From assembly GCA_001464385.1 (NCBI GenBank), contig LNFB01000146.1, forward strand, positions 62,001 through 126,000: DNA of 64,000 nt, given 5' to 3'. The DNA is from Deltaproteobacteria bacterium Ga0077550 (GTDB lineage Bacteria; Myxococcota_A; Polyangia; Nannocystales; Nannocystaceae). This document shows, piece after piece, positions 55,910-64,000 of this stretch (the stretch's first letter is position 1; every line of letters begins with the position of its first letter). A program made the translations under genes and the position numbers. Below the pieces are notes generated by a model. That model was not told where the DNA came from, searched no databases, and worked only from the letters and a program-made list of their open reading frames with translations.

Positions 55910-56598
55910 GGCTCGACGACCTCCGCGATCGCGTCGAGATCGAAGCCCCCACCGGCGCCGCCGCACCACATCTCGTCGCCGTAGTGGTCGCGGGTCCGGT
56001 CGCGCAGGCGCACCCACTCGATCCGCGCCAGGCCGAGCGCCTCGAGGTCGAAGCCATCCCCACCGGCCCGCGCCGCGTCGCGGAGCTCGTCGCCCGACAC
56101 GTTCGCCGTCGGCGTCACGCCGGCGCAGCCCTCGGGGTCGGGGGCGGTCGCGTCGCACGGGAACTCGAACCATCGCAGCCCGTCCTCGCTGACGAGGACG
56201 ACGGCCGGCTCGACGAAGGTGATCTCGCCCGCGACGAATGGGTTCTCGAAGACGAGGAAGTCCACGCCGGGGCGGTCGTCGATGCCACCGGCGACGCCGA
56301 GCGTGATCGATCCGCCGCAGCCGAGGGAGGCCACGTCGGTGCTGCCACCCGCGGACCCGGGGCGCGGTGGGCCGAGCACGATGCCCGGCATCGCGTCGTG
56401 GCCGAAGCTCGCGGGGGATCGCGGGTCGAACGCGTCGACGCACGTGGCGAAGCCCGTGATCTCGGCGTCGTGGAGGCAGTCGCCCGTCGCGGGGGACTCG
56501 CCCTCGATCGGAGCGGGGCCGTCGTCGGGGAGGTCGGCGTCGCACGCCGGCATGATCGGCGCACACGTGAGCAGGAGATGCAGCGCGCGAGGTTTCAC
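55906..56598 (-). CDS. Surface lipoprotein of the B12 operon, FEN-motif type
   Basis: 230 residues from a GTG overlapping the propeller gene stop. A short hydrophobic signal ends CAPIMPAC. The mature part reads as one beta-rich domain: VASLGCGGSITLGVAGGI, DFLVFENPF, PAVVLVSEDGLRWFEFPC, GCAGVTPTANV and a C-terminal WCGGAGGGFDLDAI. I have seen this DFxVFEN/EPAxVxVSxDG/FDLDA pattern in secreted proteins annotated only as cell surface proteins. Its place between receptor and BtuF suggests a role in B12 binding or handling; that is inference. Confidence 0.8.
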   Translation of the reverse strand: MKPRALHLLLTCAPIMPACDADLPDDGPAPIEGESPATGDCLHDAEITGFATCVDAFDPRSPASFGHDAMPGIVLGPPRPGSAGGSTDVASLGCGGSITLGVAGGIDDRPGVDFLVFENPFVAGEITFVEPAVVLVSEDGLRWFEFPCDATAPDPEGCAGVTPTANVSGDELRDAARAGGDGFDLEALGLARIEWVRLRDRTRDHYGDEMWCGGAGGGFDLDAIAEVVEP

Positions 56599-57821
56599 GG
56601 GATGGCCACCAGGCTGTAGGGGGGGAGTCCGGTCGAGAGTGGGCCGGCGATCACGGCCGGCGGAACGACGCCGAGATCGAAGACCCACAGGCCGGGGGCG
56701 CTGCGTCGCGTGCTGCCGTACCACAGGCGATCGCCGACGCGCTCCAGCGTGCGCTCGACCGAGTCGAAGCCGTCGGCGAACGCCTCGGGGACCTGCGGCG
56801 CGGCGTCGTCGAGGCCGACGCGGTACAGCCGGACCTGGGAGAAGTCGCGGTCGTACGCCGCGACGAACGCCTGCGTGCCCGCGGCATCGACGGCGAACGC
56901 CTGCGGCTGCAGCGGCTCGTCGATGCCGGCGGCGGCGAAGCGCTCGGGCGCGACCGCCCAGGCGACCGCGCCGTCCTCGAGTCCGAAGCGCTCGATGCCG
57001 GTCGACAGGCCCAGCACCGTGTGCGCGCTCGGGTCGGCCGGGTCCCGACGCAGCTGCCGCAGCCACGCGCCGGCGCTGCGCAGGCCCTGCACCCCGTCGC
57101 GCGTCGCGTCGAGGTCCACGGCGCCGCCCGCCTCGGTGTCGATCGCGAACAGCTCGTCCGGCCCGACGCGCGTGAAGCGTTCGTCGAGGCGCTGCGCGAC
57201 GACCCACACCCGCGATCCGCAGGCGAACGCCGCCCCGAAATCCGGGTTGCCGTCGTCGTCGGTGATCGCCCGCAGATCGATCGTGGCGACGCGCGCGAAG
57301 CCGGGCGCTGCGTGGGGGTCGAGTACCGCGAGCTCGGGCACGTCGAGCTGCGTCACGTAGCCGAGGCCGTCGTCGGCGAACGCGATCGCCTGGGGATTGG
57401 GCGCGACGCTGCACGGGGCCTCGATCGGCACGTCGGCGATCGTCGCCCACGCACGCGTCGGGTCGAGGACCTGGATCGCGTCGATCTGGTAGCGGTGGAC
57501 CAGCAGGCCCACGCCGTCGTGCCAGCTCGGGATGGCGTCCGTGCTGCCGAGCGCCACGTCGGTGTCGACGGCCATCGCCGCAGCGTCGACGATGGTCACC
57601 GCGCCGGTCGCGAAGTCCGTCGTGGTCACCATCAGACGCGTCGGCGCGTCGACGTCGAGCGTGCACGGACCGTCCAGGACCAACGGCCCGGGCACGGTGA
57701 TCGCGGTGCCCTCGGCCCCACACGCCTCGGGGTCCACCGTCGCGATGCAGGCCGGGCCGACGGCGACGGCGACGGCGGCGGCGCACGGTCGCGCCACGCG
57801 GAGCGTCCCCGTCGTTCTCAT
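56595..57821 (-). CDS. Beta-propeller surface lipoprotein of the B12 operon (possible BtuG analogue)
   Basis: 408 residues. The signal ends VAVGPAC (imperfect lipobox). The mature protein repeats a YncE-like blade pattern: VTTTDFATGAVTIVDAAAM, VGLLVHRYQIDAIQVLDP, IAFADDGLGYVTQLDVPELA, AFAVDAAGTQAFVAAYDRD and others, suggesting about seven blades. In Bacteroides, BtuG proteins are surface beta-propeller lipoproteins that bind cobalamin tightly and dock on BtuB. This gene follows the TonB receptor directly (ATGA overlap) under a B12 riboswitch. Homology versus convergence with BtuG is not decided here. Confidence 0.82.
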   Translation of the reverse strand: MRTTGTLRVARPCAAAVAVAVGPACIATVDPEACGAEGTAITVPGPLVLDGPCTLDVDAPTRLMVTTTDFATGAVTIVDAAAMAVDTDVALGSTDAIPSWHDGVGLLVHRYQIDAIQVLDPTRAWATIADVPIEAPCSVAPNPQAIAFADDGLGYVTQLDVPELAVLDPHAAPGFARVATIDLRAITDDDGNPDFGAAFACGSRVWVVAQRLDERFTRVGPDELFAIDTEAGGAVDLDATRDGVQGLRSAGAWLRQLRRDPADPSAHTVLGLSTGIERFGLEDGAVAWAVAPERFAAAGIDEPLQPQAFAVDAAGTQAFVAAYDRDFSQVRLYRVGLDDAAPQVPEAFADGFDSVERTLERVGDRLWYGSTRRSAPGLWVFDLGVVPPAVIAGPLSTGLPPYSLVAIP

Positions 57822-59932
57822 GTGGCCCTCCGACGTCGGCGGCCGCGCGGCAGATCGAAGTCGACGCGCGCGCTCGCCCACACGCTGCGGCCGGGCAGGG
57901 GATAGCCGATGAAGTCGCTGATCGCGACCGGGGCGGGCCGCGTCCCCGCGACCGGGATGTCGACGGTGGTGCTGCGGACGTCGAGCAGGTTGCGGACCTC
58001 GAGCGCCAAGAGGACGCGACCGGCGATCTGCGCCTGCACGCCGATCGCCTGCAGGGCGCGCGGCGGCAGCACGTAGCGACCGCTCGGATCGAGGAACGTC
58101 CGCGCGACGAGCTCGACGGTGTAGTTCAGCCGCGGCTCGACGGCGACGCCACGGGGATGGAACAACCACCCGAAGGAGCTCCGTGCGAACAGATCGTGCA
58201 TCGGTCGCCCGGGGAGCGCGTGGCCGTCGCGGCCCGGGTCTCCGCTGCGATCGCGCGCGTCGAGGAACGTGTAGTGGATCTGCAGCTCGAGGCGATCGTG
58301 GGGCGAGCGGGCGATCCACGAGGTCTCGAGGCCGCGGACGAGGGCCGCCGCGATGTTCTCCGGTCGCGCGACGCTGCCGGCGCTGATCCACTGGATGAGC
58401 TCGCGGCTGCGCACCCAGAACCCGGCGACGTGACCCGTCAGCGAGCCCGCGCGGCCGCGGGCCTCGATCGACGCGCCCCCATCCGCGACCACGCCGCGCT
58501 CGGGGTCGAGGCCCTCGTTGCCGACGAAGTAGCCGCGGTCGCCGAAGAGCTCGACGAGGGTCGGGGCCCGGAAGTAGCGCCCGACGCTGCCGCGCAGCAC
58601 CAGCCACGGCAGCACCGCCGCGCGGGCGCCCATGCGCGGAGACGCGGCGCCGACCCGTGCGTCGCGACCGCGGTCGTCCTGCTCGCCGTGGCCCCGCGGC
58701 ACCGCGAAGGCGCTCGCGACCGCGTCCACACGGACGGCGGGCACGAGGTGGATGCGGTCGGTCCACAGGAACTGCTCGAACTCGAGCCCCGCCCCGATCC
58801 CGAGACGGCGGCGCTCGGCGTCACCATCGGGCGCACCCGCGGTCCGAGCGACGCGCTGATCGATCGCGATCCACTCGGTGCGCGCGTCCGCCATCACGCC
58901 GAGGTACGCGTCGCGCCACAGCGGCGTGCGCCAGCGCGGCGAGGCGTAGACGTCGACCGACGCCTGGCGCTGGTCGTCGACGCCCACGCCGATCTCGGCG
59001 GCGGGATCGACGAAGCGCCGGCCCTCGACGCCGATGCCGAGCAGCCACTCGAGGCGGCCGCCGGGGCCGCCGACCTCGCGACGCGCCCGCACGATCGTGC
59101 GCGAGGCCACCTGGTCGTTGCGCGCGGCCACGGCCTGCGCGCTGCCCGGGCCCGGCACACCGACGCGGCGGATCATCGCGAGCTCGTGCACGCCCACGCG
59201 CCATCGACCGCGGCGGACGTCGATCCGCAGCTGGGCGACGATGCGATCGTAGGCGTTGCCGCTGCGGCGGCTCATCCGATCGTCGCCCGAGCCCTGCGTG
59301 CCGCGGTCGTCGTAGAAGCGGAAGTCGCCCGTGCTCCCCGCGTAGGTCGCCCCCACGCCGATGCGCAGGCGCTTGGTGCCGAGGCCGACGCGCGCGCCGA
59401 GCCGTCGCGTCCACCACGAGCCGAGGCCGCCCTCGACACGCGCGCCGTCCTCCGCGGTCGCGCTCACCAGATCGATCGCGCCGCCGAGCGCCGACGCGCC
59501 GTAGGCGACCGGCACGTAGCCGCGGTGGATCTCGACGCGCGAGATGCCGTCGATCGGGACCTCACCGGTGTCGACGAGGCCGGCCATGCTGCTACCGAGC
59601 GGGACGCCGTCGAGGAACATGCCGACCTGCTGCGGCGCGCTGCCGCGGATCGACACCGCGCCGAACTGGCCGAGGCCGCCGAGCGAGCGCACGTGGACGG
59701 CGGGGGCCGCGGCCAGCGTCTCGGCCAGTCCATCGCGCGGCGCGGCCCTCCGCTCGCCCTCGACCTCGAGCACGGTGACGAAGCCCGGCGAGCGCTTCGC
59801 GGCGTCCGAGGCCGCGGGCTTCGGTCGCACGACCGTGCGGAACGGACGACGCGGCGCGGCCTCCGTCGGCGACGGATCCACAGGGGGCGCGCTCGCGAGA
59901 CCAAGGGTCGCTGCGAACGCCACGTGGGGCAT
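57818..59932 (-). CDS. btuB: TonB-dependent outer-membrane receptor, BtuB-like
   Basis: 704 residues. A signal peptide is followed by a plug domain (about 55-160: SIRGSAPQQVGMFLDGVPLG, ISRVEIHRGYVPVAYGASAL, GAIDLVSA) and a 22-strand-type barrel ending in a C-terminal motif rich in aromatic/charged residues, though the last residues are Arg-rich (RGRRRRRAT). The receptor class imports cobalamin or chelates using TonB energy. The cobalamin riboswitch in its leader makes cobalamin the likely cargo. The ATG at 59932 is preferred over an upstream TTG. It is first of six co-translated genes. Confidence 0.92.
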   Translation of the reverse strand: MPHVAFAATLGLASAPPVDPSPTEAAPRRPFRTVVRPKPAASDAAKRSPGFVTVLEVEGERRAAPRDGLAETLAAAPAVHVRSLGGLGQFGAVSIRGSAPQQVGMFLDGVPLGSSMAGLVDTGEVPIDGISRVEIHRGYVPVAYGASALGGAIDLVSATAEDGARVEGGLGSWWTRRLGARVGLGTKRLRIGVGATYAGSTGDFRFYDDRGTQGSGDDRMSRRSGNAYDRIVAQLRIDVRRGRWRVGVHELAMIRRVGVPGPGSAQAVAARNDQVASRTIVRARREVGGPGGRLEWLLGIGVEGRRFVDPAAEIGVGVDDQRQASVDVYASPRWRTPLWRDAYLGVMADARTEWIAIDQRVARTAGAPDGDAERRRLGIGAGLEFEQFLWTDRIHLVPAVRVDAVASAFAVPRGHGEQDDRGRDARVGAASPRMGARAAVLPWLVLRGSVGRYFRAPTLVELFGDRGYFVGNEGLDPERGVVADGGASIEARGRAGSLTGHVAGFWVRSRELIQWISAGSVARPENIAAALVRGLETSWIARSPHDRLELQIHYTFLDARDRSGDPGRDGHALPGRPMHDLFARSSFGWLFHPRGVAVEPRLNYTVELVARTFLDPSGRYVLPPRALQAIGVQAQIAGRVLLALEVRNLLDVRSTTVDIPVAGTRPAPVAISDFIGYPLPGRSVWASARVDFDLPRGRRRRRAT

Positions 59933-59981
59933 GGGCACGAACAAGGGCGAGAAGACTCCCGTCTCACCAACTTCGAAGGGA

Positions 59982-60004
59982 CCTCGACCCCGTACGGGTC
60001 GAGG
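59982..60004 (-). promoter_or_regulatory. Hairpin between the riboswitch and the btuB-like start, candidate expression platform
   Basis: CCTCGACCC and GGGTCGAGG form a perfect 9-base stem with a 5-base loop, 8 bases after the B12 box on the minus strand. No T-tract follows, so a classic terminator is unlikely. The CGACCC at 60033-60038 inside the aptamer could pair with the same GGGTCG arm, giving two alternative structures. Confidence 0.5.
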
Positions 60005-60011
60005 GCATTCG

Positions 60012-60180
60012 CGGCAGGTTTCCTGACTCGACGGGTCGTCCTCGGGCGGCGCCTTCCCAGGACTCCATCGGATGGAGCGTTCCCAGTGGCTTCGTTGCCG
60101 CCGTCGTCACCGTTCACAGTGGCGGGAGCCGTGTCGGATTTTCGCCGACTTCCCTCGCGACTCTGCGCCGCGACCGTAGG
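60012..60180 (-). promoter_or_regulatory. Cobalamin (B12) riboswitch
   Basis: Read on the minus strand, the leader contains the conserved cobalamin-aptamer blocks in order: GAGGGAAGTCGG, then GGCGAAAATCCGAC, CCCGCCACTGTGA, GAAGCCACTGGGAA, a peripheral stem, CTGGGAAGGCG, and the B12 box AGTCAGGAAACCTGCC at 60028-60013. It lies 80 bases before the btuB-like ATG, so adenosylcobalamin would repress the six-gene operon. The remaining intergenic stretch 60181-60389 holds no gene I can support; it must contain the operon promoter. Confidence 0.95.
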
Positions 60181-60389
60181 TCGTGGGCGCGAGCGCGTCC
60201 GCAATGCAGATGAACTCGAGATGTCAGGAAGCGCGAGCGACCACCACGCGAGCGCGGTGACGACCTCGGCCATTGGGCCGTGCTCGAGGGGTCGGTGTCA
60301 AGCCGGTCGCCGTGGACGTGCGCGGCGCCGGTGGGGATTTCGCTGGCCTCCGCGATCGGATAACCTGCGACGACTCGGGAGCCCACGCA

Positions 60390-60821
60390 ATGCTCGACTT
60401 CCCCATCGGCGAACTCATCACCCCTGAGGAGCAGGTCGCCGTCGCGCGCGCGGTGGCCATCATGGCGTCGCGTGACGATCAGGTCTCCGACAGCGAGCGC
60501 CACTTCGTCGAGGAACTCATGGGCCAGATGATGCTCCTCCCCGAGGAGCGCGATCTGGTCCGCAAGGAGTTCTCGGCCCCGTCGGACCTGCTCCGCGTGG
60601 CGAAGGCCGTGCGCCACCGCGAGGCGAGGATCTTCCTCTTCTACCAAGCGGTGTGCGCCGCGATGGCCGACAACAAGCTCGTCGACGGAGAGCTCGACGC
60701 GCTGCTCGAGCTCGCCGAGGCCTTCGAGTTCGATGCCGACACCGCGCGGCGGTTCATCCGCTGGGTGCAGGACAGCCTCGAGCTCCGGGAGCGCGGCCAG
60801 CAGATTCTCGTCGAGATGTGA
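60390..60821 (+). CDS. Small TerB-like protein
   Basis: 143 residues, cytoplasmic. The all-helical TerB pattern is visible: AIMASRDDQVSDSERHFVEELM and, later, AAMADNKLVDGELDALLELAE, each with D-x-x-V-x-x-x-E. It is unrelated in sequence to the longer TerB-like protein at 17.5 kb beyond this fold. The start ATG at 60390 begins the conserved part; an upstream extension to 60273 looks non-coding. Function is unknown. Confidence 0.78.
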   Translation: MLDFPIGELITPEEQVAVARAVAIMASRDDQVSDSERHFVEELMGQMMLLPEERDLVRKEFSAPSDLLRVAKAVRHREARIFLFYQAVCAAMADNKLVDGELDALLELAEAFEFDADTARRFIRWVQDSLELRERGQQILVEM

Positions 60822-60915
60822 GAAATCTGGCTTCGGGCCCCGAGCGCGGGGTCCTACGCCTTGGCCCGTGACCGCGCTTGCGCATGGTCGGCCGGGTCGA
60901 CATACTCCGCCCCCA

Positions 60916-61473
60916 ATGGCCCGCGTCACCGTCGAAGATTGTCTCGCCCGCATTCCGAACCGGTTCGCGCTCACCATCTTGGCGTCGCGCCGGGCTCGCG
61001 CCCTCTCGGAAGGTCGCGGACGCGCGATGGTCGAGTGCGACAACAAGGAGGGCGTGACCGCCCTGCGCGAGGTGAGCGACGGTCGCGTCCGCTTCCGCGA
61101 GGATGTCGCCGCGGCGATGCGGGACTTCATCGAGGAGCAGCGCCGTCAGCTCCGCGTCACCGCGGGCGAGCACACCTTCCTCGAGGCGGCGTCGCTGCGC
61201 GCCCTCGAGGACGATGACGCCGAGGCCGAGGACGACGACGTCGACGTCGACGAGCTGCAGACGGATCCCGAGGCGCTCAACAAGCAGGCCGCCGGCGCCG
61301 ACGAGGACGCGCCCGAGGCCGCGGTCGAAGAGGACGGCGAGCTCGAAGAGGGCTTCGCCGACGACGACATCCCCGAGGAGGCGGCCGACATCGAGGCGCC
61401 GGGCCTCGGCGACGACGATGCCCCGGCCGAGGACGACGACGAGGGCGAAGCCCCCGCCGACGACGAGGACTAG
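60916..61473 (+). CDS. rpoZ: RNA polymerase omega subunit with a long acidic tail
   Basis: 185 residues. The first 75 match omega: ARVTVEDCLARIPNRFALTI, ASRRARAL and NKEGVTALREV (family NKxxVxALREI). Omega binds the beta' subunit and helps assembly. Bacterial omega is usually 70-100 residues; here an Asp/Glu/Ala tail of about 95 residues follows (EDDDAEAEDDDVDVDE and similar). Acidic tails are known in some Myxococcota omega subunits but their role is unclear. The next gene starts 4 bases after its stop. Confidence 0.93.
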   Translation: MARVTVEDCLARIPNRFALTILASRRARALSEGRGRAMVECDNKEGVTALREVSDGRVRFREDVAAAMRDFIEEQRRQLRVTAGEHTFLEAASLRALEDDDAEAEDDDVDVDELQTDPEALNKQAAGADEDAPEAAVEEDGELEEGFADDDIPEEAADIEAPGLGDDDAPAEDDDEGEAPADDED

Positions 61474-61476
61474 ACC

Positions 61477-61776
61477 GTGCGTCGCGCTCGCGCGGGCATC
61501 CCGACGGCCCGACTTGCCCTCGTCTGGAGCGCCCTCGTGTGGAGCGCCCTCGGGTGTGGCGACCGATCGCCGCCGGCGATGTGGCCCGAGGCGCCGCCTC
61601 CGACGCTGGCGGTGCCGATCGGCGTCTCGGATCCCCAGCGCTCGGGGGACCGCCCGATCCCGCCCGCGACGGTCGAATCCGCGAAGCCCGAGCCCGCGAA
61701 GCCCGAGCCCGCGACGGTCGAACCCGCGAAGCCCGAGCCCGCGAAGCCCGAGCCCGCGAAGCCCAAGTCTCCGTGA
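61477..61776 (+). CDS. Small lipoprotein with Lys-Pro-Glu-Pro-Ala repeats
   Basis: 99 residues from a GTG at 61477, 4 bases after rpoZ. The hydrophobic segment VWSALVWSALGC ends in a lipobox-like motif (Cys27). The C-terminal 35 residues are pentapeptide repeats KPEPA/TVEPA coded by 15-base units, which would form an extended Pro-rich arm through the periplasm. No family is known to me. Whether it is expressed with rpoZ is not shown. Confidence 0.6.
   Translation: MRRARAGIPTARLALVWSALVWSALGCGDRSPPAMWPEAPPPTLAVPIGVSDPQRSGDRPIPPATVESAKPEPAKPEPATVEPAKPEPAKPEPAKPKSP
61666..61767 (+). repeat. 15-base tandem repeats coding KPEPA-type pentapeptides
   Basis: Six complete 15-base units and one 12-base partial (61666-61767), consensus GCGAAGCCCGAGCCC. 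Units 61666-61680 and 61711-61725 are diverged (TVES/TVEP), giving a higher-order pattern of two variants. The array is in frame in the small lipoprotein gene. Confidence 0.85.
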
Positions 61777-61820
61777 GGGCGGTGCCCGGCGCGGCGCGCC
61801 CGTGGTAAACGACGGCCAAC

Positions 61821-64000
<2,180 letters not shown>

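Overview
The window is very GC-rich, gene-dense bacterial chromosome. It most resembles a myxobacterium of the Nannocystis/Enhygromyxa kind (Myxococcota). I infer this from the many secreted lipoproteins with Thr/Ser/Asp/Gly-rich stalks, MopE-type Cys/Asp motifs, a choice-of-anchor-L type domain, a eukaryotic-type Ser/Thr kinase, an H1-like AT-hook protein and an FrzS/AglZ-like pseudo-receiver coiled-coil protein. No rRNA, tRNA, CRISPR array, insertion sequence or phage gene was seen. I call 59 protein genes, with incomplete genes at both edges (a lipoprotein at the left, pyrG at the right).

Layout. 1-17.4 kb is mostly cell envelope: lipoproteins, an OmpA/TSP3 protein, a FadL-type porin, a Ser/Thr kinase, an H1-like DNA-binding protein, a MORN-repeat lipoprotein, a lipoprotein with a possible His/Cys protease dyad, and a VWA lipoprotein. 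17.5-24.5 kb has a TerB-like protein, a DUF72 protein, a three-gene disulfide/envelope operon (VKOR-DsbA fusion, OmpA-like, TlpA-like lipoprotein), a spermidine-synthase-like protein, a GNAT and plsX. 24.5-29.8 kb has two divergent lipoproteins, then an NAD salvage operon pncB-pncA-nrtR. 29.8-34.1 kb (minus) is a VWA/YfbK-like protein, histidine kinase and response regulator operon. 34.2-38.9 kb holds a small exported protein, an epimerase plus acyltransferase pair, a SRAP DNA-repair protein, a lipoprotein and an AmpG-like transporter.

38.9-45.0 kb has an AraC regulator divergent from a C45-type amidohydrolase and an APC permease, convergent with a MatB-like acyl-CoA ligase and uppP. 45.1-50.5 kb (minus) has an ECF sigma/anti-sigma pair and the pseudo-receiver coiled-coil protein overlapping hflX. 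purB at 50.7 kb carries an apparent one-base frameshift.

The most coherent system is at 53.3-60.2 kb (minus). A clear cobalamin riboswitch precedes six genes joined by five consecutive 4-base stop/start overlaps. They are a BtuB-like TonB receptor, a beta-propeller lipoprotein, a second unusual surface lipoprotein, then BtuF-, BtuC- and BtuD-like proteins. The layout suggests a myxobacterial surface B12-capture machine comparable to the BtuB-BtuG systems of Bacteroides. The right end returns to housekeeping: a TerB-like protein, rpoZ with an acidic tail, a small repeat lipoprotein, a biotin carboxylase and the start of pyrG.
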